Translations under genes and position numbers: made by a program | The notes under the pieces: generated by a model | What the model was told of the DNA's origin: nothing | What the model saw: only the letters and a program-made list of their open reading frames with translations | The model's database searches: none | Assembly: GCF_018991925.1 (NCBI RefSeq) | Contig: NW_024735554.1 | Coordinates: 2,111,907-2,175,906, forward strand | Length of the DNA: 64,000 nucleotides | Direction of reading: 5' to 3' | DNA from: Homarus americanus | Lineage: Eukaryota > Arthropoda > Malacostraca > Decapoda > Nephropidae | In this document: positions 20,690 through 32,209 of the stretch, in pieces | How the letters are laid out: each line of letters begins with the position of its first letter | Position numbering within the stretch: position 1 is the first letter of the stretch

Positions 20690-20860
20690 GGGAATGAGGG
20701 AGAGATGGGGGACCGGTGGTAGAAGCGGTACCGTTCTTGCCTAGCAAGCGAGATGTCACGGATTCGATTTCCGGGCCGAGGAAGAGGGCGTAGATAATTG
20801 ACATAGACGGTATGTATATATAGTAGAGAAATACAAGAATAAATAAAAAAAACATTGATG
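20690..20860 (+). mobile_element. tRNA-derived SINE
   Basis: The tRNA-like head has an A-box-like CGGTGGTAGAAGCGG, a CTTGCCTAGCAAGCGAG stem-like part and a B-box GGATTCGATTTCC. An AT-rich tail ends AAATAAAAAAAAC. The copy at 60545-60720 has a cleaner B-box (GGATTCGAGTTCC). This is a different subfamily from the element at 1093-1256. Confidence 0.6.
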
Positions 20861-21054
20861 AGAGAGAGAGTGAAACACCACCAATACAAATCTCAGTTGA
20901 ATCATTCCTGGGAGACTTAAGCTCCATCGCGGTCTTCAATACACTACCAATAGACTCTTTTCACCCAGCCTTTATCGTGGGACTATACCAGGAAACTTAT
21001 TATTGTACAGAACTAACACAGGAGAATGAGTTATTTATGTGGTTTACGTTTCAA
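20861..21054. other. unique spacer
   Basis: Non-repetitive, closely matched by 60727-60910. No gene recognised. Confidence 0.5.
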
Positions 21055-21400
21055 CTGATCATTATTATCAGCATCATTATCATTATTATTATCATCATTA
21101 TCTTTATCACCATTATTATCTTTATCATTATTATCATCATCATCTTTATCATCATCTTTATCATCATTATCTTTATCATCATTATATTTATCATCGTTAT
21201 TATCATCATCAGAATCATCATAATCATCATCATTATCATCATTATCATCATCATTATTATCATCATTATTCATTATTATCATTATCATCATCATTATCAT
21301 CATCATTATCATCATTATCTTTATCATCATCATCATTATCATTATCTTCATTATTATTATCTTTATCATCATCATCATTATCATCATCATTGTCATCATC
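21055..21400. repeat. ATC/ATT trinucleotide repeat running into a gap
   Basis: About 345 bases of ATCATT/TTATC mixture ending at the N gap. The equivalent array in copy 2 ends at 61200 and is followed by unique sequence. Confidence 0.95.
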
Positions 21401-21500
21401 NNNNNNNNNNNNNNNNNNNNNNNNNNNNNNNNNNNNNNNNNNNNNNNNNNNNNNNNNNNNNNNNNNNNNNNNNNNNNNNNNNNNNNNNNNNNNNNNNNNN
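21401..21500. other. assembly gap, 100 N
   Basis: A second 100-N placeholder. The sequence to its right (a 30-bp minisatellite) does not match what follows the same ATC array in copy 2 (61201 on). The join is a scaffolding decision, not a sequenced junction. Confidence 0.99.
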
Positions 21501-21815
21501 GTGTTTGTATACCTGTACTGTCTATGTATAGTGTTTGTATACCTGTACTGTCTATGTATAGTGTTTGTATACCTGTACTGTCTATGTATAGTGTTTGATA
21601 CCTGTACTGTCTATGTATAGTGTTTGTATACCTGTACTGTCTATGTATAGTGTTTGTATACCTGTACTGTCTATGTATAGTGTTTGTATACCTGTACTGT
21701 CTATGTATAGTGTTTGTATACCTGTACTGTCTATGTATAGTGTTTGTATACCTGTACTGTCTATGTATAGTGTTTTTTATTTTTATACCTGTACTGTCTA
21801 TGTATAGTGTTTGTA
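21501..21815. repeat. 30-bp minisatellite, about 10 copies
   Basis: Near-perfect units made of GTGTTTGTATACCTGTACTG plus TCTATGTATA. Frames reading VYLYCLCIVF are artefacts. Confidence 0.95.
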
Positions 21816-21869
21816 TAGTTTATTATGAACTCGTATGGTGATTTTATTTAATATCTTTTACTTGCAATC

Positions 21870-22490
21870 TGACTCTGTATGTATGTACGTACAGTGTATG
21901 TGTGTATGTATGTATGTATGTACAGTGTATGTATGTATGTATGTATGTTACAGTGTGTGTATGTATGTATGTATGTACAGTGTATGTGTGTATGTATGTA
22001 TGTACGTCAGTGTATGTGTGTATGTATGTAACAGTGTATGTATGTATGTACGTACAGTGTATGTATGTATGTATGTATGTACAGTGTATGTATGTATGTA
22101 TGTATGTATGTACAGTGTATGTGTATGTATGTATGTATGTACAGTGTATGTGATGTATGTATGTACGTACAGTGTATGTATGTATGTATGTATGTACGTA
22201 CAGTGTATGTATGTATGTACAGTGTATGTGTGTATGTATGTATGTATGTACAGTGTATGTGTGTATATGTAGCACACAGTGTATGTGTGTATGTATGTAT
22301 GTACGAAGTGTATGTATGTATGTACGTACAGTGTATGTATGTATGTATGTACAGTGTATGTATGTATGTATGTATGTATGTAGTGTATGTGTGTATGTAT
22401 GTATGTATGTACAGTGTATGTGTATGTATGTATGTACGTACAGTGTATGTATGTATGTACGTACAGTGTATGTATGTATGTATGTACCTT
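21870..22490. repeat. GTAT repeat with regular ACAGTG punctuation
   Basis: (GTAT)n tetranucleotides interrupted every 20-35 bases by ACAGTGTATG, giving a loose higher-order unit. Long YVCM and THIH frames on either strand are artefacts. Confidence 0.95.
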
Positions 22491-22850
22491 TTGTTGTTGA
22501 CCGCGGGTATTCCTTCCTCCTCTGCCCCCTTTCTCCCCACTCTCTCCTTATCATCCTCCTTCCTTACCTCCCTCTCCCATACTCACCTTCCTCTACTCTC
22601 TCCTTTCCTTCTCCTCCTCCTCCTCTCCCTTACTCTTATCTCCTTATTCTCCCTTTACCCTCCCTCCTTACCTTACCATCGCTGGCCCTTGAAGATGCAG
22701 GATCGATTACCACTAAAGTCCCCTTGTTGTGCTGGGAGGGGAGAAGGAAGGGCGGAGGGGTGGAGGGTGGAGGAGGAAGGGGGAGGAGGAGGGGAGGGGA
22801 GGAAGGGAAGGGGGGAGGGAGGAGGAGGAGGAGGGAGGGGTGAAAGGGGC
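22491..22850. other. pyrimidine-rich then purine-rich tracts
   Basis: C/T-rich 22510-22670, a short unique block (22675-22735) and G/A-rich 22735-22845. The two tracts could pair as a large imperfect hairpin. A minus-strand GTAAGG follows GCCAGCGATG at about 22676 but no exon can be supported. Confidence 0.6.
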
Positions 22851-23110
22851 AGTCACTACCAGTCAACCAGTACCAGTCGCTACCAGTAAAGTCACTACTA
22901 GTCATCCTCTACCAGTCACTACCAGTCAACCAGTACCAGTCGCTACCAGTCATCCTCTACCAGTCACTACCAGTCAACCAGTACCAGTCGCTACCAGTCA
23001 TCCTCACCAGTCACTACCAGTCAACCAGTACCAGTCGCTACCAGTCATCCTCTACCAGTCACTACTACAGTCAACCAGAACCAGTCACTACCAGTTACAA
23101 CCAGTCAGCA
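22851..23110. repeat. ACCAGTC minisatellite with about 48-bp higher-order unit
   Basis: Repeated CCAGTCACTACCAGTCAACC, AGTACCAGTCGCTACCAGTC and ATCCTCTA blocks, about five higher-order units. Confidence 0.9.
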
Positions 23111-23410
23111 CCAAACTGCCAGCACTGCCTTCACCAGTATTGTTTACACACAACACGCACTGTACTGAATACATAACACCACTACCACCACCACCACCAC
23201 CATCACCACCATCATCACCACCATCACCACCATCATCATCATCATCATCATCATCACCATCATCACCACCATCCACCACAATAATCATCACCACCACCAC
23301 CACCACCACCACCACCATCACCACCACCACCACCACCACCACACAACCACCATCATCACCACCACCACCACCACCATCACCACTACCACCAGCATCACCA
23401 CCACAAACAT
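23111..23410. repeat. CAC/ATC trinucleotide repeats
   Basis: Unique lead-in to about 23165, then CACCAC/CATCAT mixture to 23405. Confidence 0.92.
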
Positions 23411-24056
23411 GACCAAAGTCCGTATATATGGTCAATTAGGTCAAGTTCCCCACGGACATACATACATACATACACACAAATGCGTACACACACATAAATC
23501 CACACACACACATATATATACACAGACAGACAGACAGACAGACAGACCATAATTAAGAAGACCATGCAAGGTTAAGTCACTTCACTCACCTAATTCACCT
23601 GTTCTAAAATACCTGAAAATTAATTAACACACATCTTCACTACTCACTAATGTTCCACAATAATTAGATACATTTAATCACATCTTTAACTTACTAACAC
23701 AACCTTCAATTAACTGGGAAATATATTGTCATTGTAGATTTTCATTAAAAACTATTTATTTTAATTATTTAAGAGATTTTAATTTATTTCAATATATTAT
23801 TTTTTTATTTTGATTTTTTATTGATACGGAAAATTATATTCATTAAAAATCTCATTAATTTCCTGTCAAATATTTGTGTTTTATGAAAATTTTGTCATTA
23901 TTTTGTCATTATTTTGTCATTATTTTGTCATTATTTTGTCATTATTTTGTCATTATTTGTGTATTTGTTTCTTCCTGTTAAAATTATGACAATTCCTGGC
24001 TCTTCCAAACACCACCAGATTTATAGTAATTATTTTTATCCCGACTTTTAAAAAAT
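23411..24056. other. AT-rich non-coding sequence with a 12-bp repeat
   Basis: Contains CAGA/CATA simple repeats (23460-23545) and six to seven tandem ATTTTGTCATT-type 12-bp units (23888-23957). No gene seen. Confidence 0.65.
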
Positions 24057-24290
24057 ATTATCCAGAAGTTTTATTTATTCTTTATCCGGACGTTTTCAAC
24101 TCTTTTTCCATTTATCCGGACGTTTTACAATAATTTTTCCCTTCCAGATTTTGTTCTAATTTTATCCGGACGTTTTAAAATAGTTCTTCTTTTATCCGGA
24201 CGTTTTACAATACCCCCTTCCGGATTTTTCCTAATTTTTATCGACGTCCTTAAATATTTCTCCTTTTATCCGGACTTTGGGGTGACACTT
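24057..24290. repeat. spaced TTTATCCGGACGTTTT repeats
   Basis: Four good TTTATCCGGACGTTTT copies (about 24081, 24113, 24163, 24190) plus degenerate copies at 24057, 24237 and 24265. Spacers of about 16-34 bases are AT-rich, some with a CCCTTCC-GATTTT block. Confidence 0.7.
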
Positions 24291-24339
24291 GTGACACGTG
24301 ACACATATGACACACACGATATATGACGCTGTGGTAAAA

Positions 24340-25045
24340 CTGTAACATCACGGATGACAGATGGCACCGGTAACATGACTCCACTGACACCGGTAACATG
24401 ACACTATTGGCACCGGTAACATGACACCATTGGCACCGGTAACATGACACCATTGGCACCGGTAACATGACACTATTGGCACCGGTAACATGACACCATT
24501 GACACCGGTAACATGACACCACTGACACCGGTAACATGACACTATTGGCACCGGTAACATGACACCATTGGCACCGGTAGACACCATTGGCACCGGTAAC
24601 ATGACACTATTGGCACCGGTAACATGACACCATTGACACCGGTAACATGACACCACTGACACCGGTAACATGGCACTATTGGCACCGGTAACATGACACC
24701 ATTGACACCGGTAACAAGACACTATTGGCACCGGTAACATGACACCATTGACACCGGACATGGCACTATTGGCACCGGTAACATGACACCACTGACACCG
24801 GTAACATGACACTATTGACACCGGTAACATAACACTATTGACACCGATAACATGACACCATTGCACCGGTAACATGACACTAATGACACCGGTAACAACA
24901 CCACTGACACCGGTAACATGACACTATTGACACCGGTAACACGACACGGTAACAAGACACTATTGACACCGGTAACATGACACCATTGGCACCGATAACA
25001 CGACACTATTGGCATCGATAACAACACTGATGACACACACTAGTG
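24340..25045. repeat. 23-bp minisatellite, about 30 copies
   Basis: Units of CACCGGTAACATGACACCAT plus TGG, with alternating CACCATTGG/CACTATTGG/CACCACTGA variants. Because 23 is not a multiple of three, the three frames rotate and give a 23-residue repeat on the minus strand. That long frame is an artefact. Confidence 0.95.
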
Positions 25046-25415
25046 GCACTCATGACACTTGGCATTCTATATGTCACGGTACAAGAGATGCCACACACAC
25101 CATATTAATGACTCTACAGACACATGACACTCTCACATGTTAATGGCACCGATGACACATAAGTGGCACTGTGTCATGAAGTGTCTCACCAAGGAAGAGA
25201 GGGGGAGGGGGGGGCGACTGAGAGAGATTGAGAGAGAGAGAGAGAGAGGGGGGAAGCTGGTGGCACTGTGGAGCCAGACAAGGCACTGAGAGGCCACCAC
25301 CATCCCTCCTTACAGAGTGCCACCCGGGAGATAGAGAGAGCAAAGAGAGAGTAAAAGAGAGAGTAATAGAGAGATAGAGAGAAAGAGATAGAGATTTTCA
25401 TAAGCAAAGAATATA
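25046..25415. other. spacer with GA-rich tracts
   Basis: Short ATGACAC-related remnants to about 25170, then GA/GGGAGA-rich sequence with a unique core (25255-25335). No exon is supported. Confidence 0.55.
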
Positions 25416-25690
25416 AACAAGGCCTATCATACAGTCACCATACACTCCCTATACAGTCACTCATACACGCCATTACACACTCTCCCTTATACAGTCACTC
25501 ATACACTGCCTCCCTTATACAGTCACTCATACACTCCTCCCTTATACAGTCACTCATACACTTCCTTATACAGTCACTCATACACTGCCTCCTTATACAG
25601 TCACCATACACCTCCTTATACAGTCACTCATACACTTCCCTTATACAGTCACTCATACACTGCCTCCTTATACAGTCACCATACACTGCC
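25416..25690. repeat. ATACAGTCACTCATACACT minisatellite
   Basis: Imperfect 24-30 bp units built on TTATACAGTCACTCATACAC with CTCC/TGCC variants, about 10 copies. Confidence 0.9.
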
Positions 25691-25779
25691 ACCATACACA
25701 ACATTATTTACCACCAATAAATATATAACCGGTAGATGCAGAGGGCAAAGTTTTCAATCGATGGCGTGTTTGGCAGACC

Positions 25780-26545
25780 TACACCCCTTGCTACACCCCT
25801 CTACACCTGCTACACCCCTGCTACACTACCTGCTACACCCCACACCCTGCTACACCCTGCTACACTACCTGCTACACAAACCTTCGTGTCCGACAAAACT
25901 GCAGCCAACAATATCTCGACAAATGGTCTCCTGACAAAATCACACAGAAAACCTAACCTAACTTCCCTCAACGCTCCCTACCCCCACTCAATGCCCCAAC
26001 CCCAATCAATGCTCCCAGCCCCACTCAATGCCCCCAGCCCCCCACTCAATGTCCAGCCCCCACTCAATGTCTACCCCCACTCAATGTCCCAGCCCCCACT
26101 CAATGCTCCCATCCTCCCATGTCACTCAATGTTCCCAACCCCACTCAATGTCCCCAGCCCCACTCAATGTCCCAGCCCCCACTCAACGCTCCCTACCCCC
26201 ACTCAACGCTCCCTACCCACTCAAGTCTCTACCCCACTCAATGTCCCAACCCCACTCAACGCTCCCTACCCCCCTCAATGCTCCCTACCCCCACTCAATG
26301 CTCCCTACCCCCCCTCAATGCTGCCCCCTCCAACGCTCCCTACCCCCACTCAATGCTCCCAGTCCCCTCAACGCTCCCTACCCCCTCCGCTCCTACCCCA
26401 CTCAATGTCCTCAATGCTCCCAACCCCCTCATGCTCCCAGCCCCCCTCAATGCTCCTCTACCTCCCTACCCCCACTCAATGCTCCCTACCCCCCTCCAAT
26501 GCTCCCAGCCCCCACTCAACGCTCCCAACCAGGTCAATGTTATTA
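25780..26545. repeat. CTACACC repeats, then CCCCACTCAATGCTCCCTA minisatellite
   Basis: CTACACCCCTGCTACAC units at 25782-25876, a unique block (25880-25965), then about 570 bases of 15-19 bp CCCCCACTCAATGCTCCCTA units. Proline-rich frames are artefacts. Confidence 0.9.
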
Positions 26546-27350
26546 ATAATATAAAAAAAAATAGTTATATAAATATCTCTGAGGATGATTGAGACTGTTT
26601 CAATTTAGCTTTACATCAGACCCAAGACCTCAAGTTTGGTCTACGTGAGGTCTGTTTTGACGGTCTGTTTATTCATGGACAGACAGAGAGATACACAGAT
26701 AGAAAAAAAGACAGACAGAGATAGAAAGACAGACAGACAGAAAGACAGACAGATAGATAGACAGACAGACAGACACAGACGAAGGTTAGTTTTATTAACG
26801 TACGTACAGACATATACTGATAAACAAGATAGAGAGAATGTGATGATGATGATGATGGTGGTGGTAGTGGTGATGATGGTAGTGATGATGATGGTGGTGG
26901 TGGGGTGAGTGATGATTGGTGGTGGTGGTGGTAGTGTTGATGATGGTAGTGATGATGATGGTGGTGGTGGTGGTGATGATGGTGGTGGTGGTGATGATGG
27001 TGGTAGTGTTGATGATGGTAGTGATGATGATGGTGGTGGTGGTGGTGATGGTGGTGGTGGTGATGATGGTGGTGTTGATGATGGTAGTGATGATGATGGT
27101 GGTGGTGGTGGTGGTAGTGTTGATGATGGTGATGATGATGGTGGTGGTGGTGGTGATGATGGTGGTGGTGGTGATGGTGGTGGTGGTGATGATGATGGTG
27201 GTGATGATGATGGTGGTGGTGGTGGTGATGATGGTGGTGGTGGTGATGATGGTGGTGGTGGTGATGGAGGTGGTAGTGGTGATGATGGTAGTGATGATGG
27301 TGGTAGTGGTGATGATGATGGTGATGATGATAATGATGACGGGAATAACC
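26546..27350. repeat. CAGA repeats and a long GATGGTGGT trinucleotide array
   Basis: Unique to about 26680, AGACAGAC repeats to 26780, then about 500 bases of GATGATGGTGGTGGTGGTGA mixture (26840-27340). Histidine, threonine or aspartate/glycine frames here are artefacts. Confidence 0.93.
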
Positions 27351-27764
27351 GCACATAGACAAGAGCGTATATCAGACACACTGACACACAGTTGCCATTC
27401 TCATCCTTAACTAGAGGAGGAGGAGGAGGAGGAGGAGGAGGAGGAGGAGGAGGAGAGGAGGAGGAGGAGGAAAAGAAAGAGGCAGAAAGAGGAGAGAGAA
27501 TCGACTGTCCGGCTGGTTGGAGGAGGGGAGGGAGACGCAACACGCATGTTCGCACACACACACACACACACTTCCACCCACGCCACTTTTCTCACACTAT
27601 TAATCTCTCTCCTTGGAGGTCAATGGCCTTCTTCCTAACCTAACTTCGTCCCAATACTATTAACCTACTTCGGTCAACCTCTCCCTCCCTCTATCTACTA
27701 ATACTCTACGTAACCTCCCCCCACACACACACCCCACCATGACATACAAACCCCACCCCACACA

Positions 27765-27831
<67 letters not shown>

Positions 27832-27954
27832 ACTATTGAACTGTCTCCTCAGTTACTCTTACAGGGGTGCGCGTGGGAGGAGGAGGAAGAGCTGACTTAT
27901 TATCGGGTCATTGTAACATGTTCCTACTTACAATATTTACGTCAAATAATTGCA
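27351..27954. repeat. AGG and (CA)n microsatellites with short unique blocks
   Basis: AGG/GGA repeats (27412-27472), CA (27553-27570 and 27771-27830). No gene seen. Confidence 0.8.
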
Positions 27955-28217
27955 GGTAAACAATAAACTCGCAGGTAAACAATAATATCACAGGTAAACA
28001 ATAAACTCGCAGGTGAACAATAATATCACAGGTAAACAATAAACTCGCAGGTAAACAATAATATCACAGGTAAACAATAATATCACAGGTAAACAATATC
28101 GCAGGTAAATAAACTCACAGGTAAACAATAATATCATAAACATAAACTCACAGGTAAACAATAAACTCACAGGTAAACAATAAACTCGCAGGTAAACAAT
28201 AATATCACAGGTAATGG
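27955..28217. repeat. 19-bp CAGGTAAACAATAATATCA minisatellite abutting exon 4 donor
   Basis: About 13 units alternating ATATCACAGGTAAACAATA and AAACTCGCAGGTAAACAAT, ending within 8 bases of the exon 4 donor. The array is therefore the first sequence of the downstream intron. Confidence 0.92.
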
Positions 28218-28224
28218 TACTCAC

Positions 28225-28388
28225 CTCAGAAGCGTCAGAGAGAGAGCTACTGACGAAGACACTACTGACGAGACCACAGACGGAGGCCGTGTTGGAAGAG
28301 GGGGGCGTGGAGCGGGGTCCGGGAAGAGGCCCACGCCCTAGAAACCGAGGCACCAACATACCACCCATGCTAGTGCCACTGTTACCAC
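28225..28388 (-). CDS. probable Mitf exon 4
   Basis: On the minus strand, TTTCCTCCTACAG precedes 28388 and GCTTCTGAG/GTGAGTACC ends it at 28225. These are strong acceptor and donor sites. It is open only if entered in phase 1 and leaves in phase 0. The peptide begins GGNSGTSMGGMLVPRFLG and ends VSSSLSDASE. In vertebrate MITF/TFEB the equivalent place (after the SAPNSPM segment) is followed in phase 0 by the DDVIDDI acidic activation helix exon, so an SDASE end fits. No conserved domain of its own is visible. It is assigned to Mitf by strand, order after exon 3 and phase, so it could belong to another gene. Confidence 0.55.
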
Positions 28389-29570
<1,182 letters not shown>

Positions 29571-30085
29571 TAAGTCTTACACAGAAGTATACATACCCTG
29601 ACACAGAGTATACATACCCTGACACAGTATACATACCCCGACACACAGTATACATACCCCCGACACACAGTTATACCCTACCTACTAGTATACATACCCT
29701 GGCACACAGTATACATACCCTGGCACGTGTATACCCTGACACACAGTATACATACCCTGGCACACAGTATACATACCCTGGCACACAGTATACATACCCT
29801 GGCACACAGTATACATACCTGACACACAGTTATCATACTAATTCTGATATACATACCCTGACACACAGTATACATACCCTGACACAGTATACATACCCTG
29901 ACACACAGTATACATAACCTGACACACAGTATACATACCTGGCACACAGTATACATGCCTACAACAGTATATATGACACACAATGCATACCTAGGTATAC
30001 ATACCCTGACACACAGTATACAACACACAGTATACATACCCTGACACACAGTATATCTGACACACAGTATACATACCTGGACTCG
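29571..30085. repeat. GTATACATACCCTGACACACA minisatellite
   Basis: About 22 units of 18-24 bp based on AGTATACATACCCTGACACA. On the minus (gene) strand every unit reads GGGTATGTATACTGTGTGTC, so it repeats the GTATGTATAC donor sequence used at exon 3. Confidence 0.92.
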
Positions 30086-30554
30086 TGCTGGTGCCAAATC
30101 CATTTTCAAGTCACATTATTTTTATCCAGTTATCGGACAAAACTTTCGGACAAAATTCGTTCAGTAAAATTTTTTGTATATAGTTTTTCATCTGACAGTT
30201 CGTTAAGTATTTAATGAGTCGTGTGATAGTTGAGTGTTGTTTGTTTTGTCCAATAATTAGTATAAGTTACCGTACTAAGGAGTGGTTTAAGTAATGTTTT
30301 AGGTTATTACTCATTATGGCCAAAGATTAACTCTCTCTCTCTCTCTCTCCTTCCTTCCATCTCTCTCTCTCCCTCCGTCTCTTTCTCTTCTCTCCTTCTC
30401 CTTCCTCCCTCTCTCTTCCTCTCTCCCTCCCTCTCTCTTCCTCTCTCCTCCTCCTTCTCCCTCCTCTCTCCCCCTCCTCTTCTTCCTCTCTCCTCCCTCC
30501 TTCTCCTCTTCCTCCCCCCCCCCTTTGCCTCCTTCCTCCCTTCCTTGCACTTGG
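30086..30554. other. unique AT-rich block, then pyrimidine-rich tract
   Basis: Non-repetitive to about 30325, then about 220 bases of TC/CTTCC-rich sequence. On the gene strand this is purine-rich, giving K/R/E-rich artefact frames. Confidence 0.7.
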
Positions 30555-30765
30555 GGACCACAAAATATACATACCTGGGGACACACATGACCATACATAC
30601 CCCGGCGAAGTATACATACAGGGAGAAACGTATACATACGGGAGGAAACAAATATATACATACCACGGGAGGAAACACAAGTATACATACCACGGGGCAC
30701 AGATATACATACCATGGGGAGGGGGCACAAGTATATACAGGGAGGGTAAACACCAGTATACATAC
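30555..30765. repeat. TATACATACCACGGGAGGAAACA minisatellite touching exon 3 donor
   Basis: About eight 24-29 bp units. The last one (30755-30770) contains the exon 3 donor itself (minus strand CCATG/GTATGTATAC). Confidence 0.88.
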
Positions 30766-30936
30766 CATGGGGGCGGACGCACGTGGCACGCCGGGGTCAG
30801 AGTGGGCCAAGCTGGGGGCGCTGGGGTGAGGGACGAGGGCAGGGTGTCTGGGGAGAACCGCCCCCAGAGAGGAACTGCCGCACCTGACGACGCTGTGACT
30901 GTAACACGTGGTAGTGGTCGGGTTCTCCAGCCGCGT
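30766..30936 (-). CDS. Mitf: Mitf exon 3, frame-disrupted
   Basis: The acceptor TTGTTGATTTAG ends at 30937 and the donor ATG/GTATGTATAC starts at 30765. The exon opens with TRLENPT in one frame and continues YHVLQSQRRQVRQFLS in the next. Together these match the vertebrate [24 protein letters not shown] signature of the MITF/TFE family, immediately N-terminal of the activation domain. One base is missing between the two halves (about 30915). Downstream the second frame meets TGA at about 30796 while another frame reads DPGVPRASAPM, so at least one more indel is likely. Contig C shows many such small deletions, so sequencing error is the likely cause, though a pseudogene is possible. Relative to vertebrates two residues (VQ) are missing at the exon 2/3 joint. 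Confidence 0.75.
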
Positions 30937-31460
30937 CTAAATCAACAAAGAACAGGTAGAGAAGCATTAGGTTAATAAGAGAAACTCGGTATAGTTCACG
31001 TCCGGAGAATAATATTAAACTCAGTTATAACAAAGAGACTACCAGGTCAATGTGAATAAATCTTTGTTTATTAAGAGAACAAAACTCCAAATAAAAGTGG
31101 TAAAATTTATTGACCATTACCCAGAGGTCAAGGTCACAACGAAAGGTCAACCATAAAAAAAACATCTTCCTCTGAGACTTAGAGCCTGTTTATTTACAAG
31201 AGTGACGTCACGGATATATCAATGACGTCACGACGACTTCTGAACCAACCACAACACTCGTACGTCGTCTAATTGTCGTTGTTATTCGTTGTTGTTACAG
31301 GTGTGGATACTGACGGTGTTCTCTTTAGATCTCGGTTGATGTGATGGGTGATAAGCAGCTGCCACACACTCCTAAACATACATAGTAATTAAAAACACTG
31401 ATGATTTATTACAATACCTCGTGAGTGTAAACATCTTGGTGGCAGTGAATTAATTGTGGT
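30937..31460. other. intron-like unique sequence
   Basis: No repeats of note and no further exon. Contains the CRE pair described separately at 31203-31230. Confidence 0.6.
31203..31230. promoter_or_regulatory. two CRE palindromes 20 bp apart
   Basis: TGACGTCA at 31203-31210 and again at 31223-31230, the full CREB/ATF palindrome, spaced exactly two helical turns. Whether it is functional is inference. It sits upstream of exon 3 in the gene direction. Confidence 0.45.
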
Positions 31461-31796
31461 GGAAAAACAAGATCACAGGAGGAATATGGAGACAGAAATA
31501 AAGAACATATAAGAGAGGAGGAAGGAAGAGGAGGAAGGGGAAGAGGAGGAAGGGAGGAGGAGGAAGGTGAAGAACAGAGAAGGGAGGAAGGGGGAGGAGG
31601 AGGTGCGAAGATAGGAGGAAATTGACAAAAAAAAGATAAAAGAAAGGGGAGAAAGACAAGTTAGAAGATGAGGAGGAGGAAAGGAAGAGGAAGAGGAGGA
31701 AGGGAAGGAGGAGGAGGAGGAGGAGGAGGAGGAGGAGGAAGGAGGTAAGAGGTTCCCCCTTGGCTTCTTTCTATGGTAACCACTGCACCTCCTCCT

Positions 31797-31860
<64 letters not shown>

Positions 31861-31865
31861 GCCCT
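31461..31865. repeat. GGA-rich tract and (GT)n
   Basis: GGAGGAAG-rich sequence at 31515-31745 and about 58 bases of GT (31800-31858). Confidence 0.9.
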
Positions 31866-32209
31866 CTCATTAAAACCGCACCTTGTAGATGCCAATGTGA
31901 ATTCGTTTACTCAGTTGATCTTATTTACAATTTATCTTTCCTCACATAATTTATAATTACATCCTTCCTGATCCCTTATTTACAATTTACACATCTTACA
32001 ATTTACATATCTTAAATTATCACACAAATGCTCAGTGACCTCGTGTATATGGTGCCAAGAATGTCCACTATCTTAGGTGTCCCAAAATTCCTCACCCCCA
32101 ATTGCATATCGTTAACTGCAAAGACATTTTCTCATTGTCCAAGACCTGACAGTGTCCTAACTTGGGGGATGATAGCAGGTGTCCTAATTTGAAGAGGTTA
32201 TGGCAGGTG
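31866..32209. other. unique spacer with TTTACAATTTA repeats
   Basis: Short ATTTACAATTTAYC-type repeats at 31924-32015. Repeated GGTGTCCTAATTTGAA units occur here (32178) and again at 32924 and 32950, on both sides of the retroelement insertion that follows. Confidence 0.55.

Noticed and set aside
20700..20790. Functional tRNA gene
   Set aside because: A- and B-box-like sequences are present, but there is no closed acceptor stem and a non-tRNA AT-rich tail follows. A SINE fits better.
21844..22889. Large YVCM/THIH frames
   Set aside because: They are translations of a GTAT repeat with ACAGTG punctuation.
22636..22905. Additional Mitf exon ending at the GTAAGG near 22676
   Set aside because: The peptide (GTLVVIDPASSRASDG) does not match the expected acidic helix or bHLH, and no clear acceptor is seen.
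24340..25045. CRISPR array
   Set aside because: Units are contiguous with no unique spacers, and the surroundings are eukaryotic. The same applies to the 18-, 20-, 29-, 30- and 50-bp arrays.
25736..26592. Proline-rich secreted protein
   Set aside because: The frames arise from the CCCCCACTCAATGCTCCCTA minisatellite and shift between units.
26641..27567. Proline/serine and polyhistidine frames
   Set aside because: They are translations of GATGGT and AGG trinucleotide repeats and fail to show codon structure.
21501..28224. Mitf bHLH-zip exons downstream of exon 4
   Set aside because: I looked for the DDVIDDI and ERRRRFNIN signatures on the minus strand. The interval is nearly all repeats and AT-rich spacer and shows neither.
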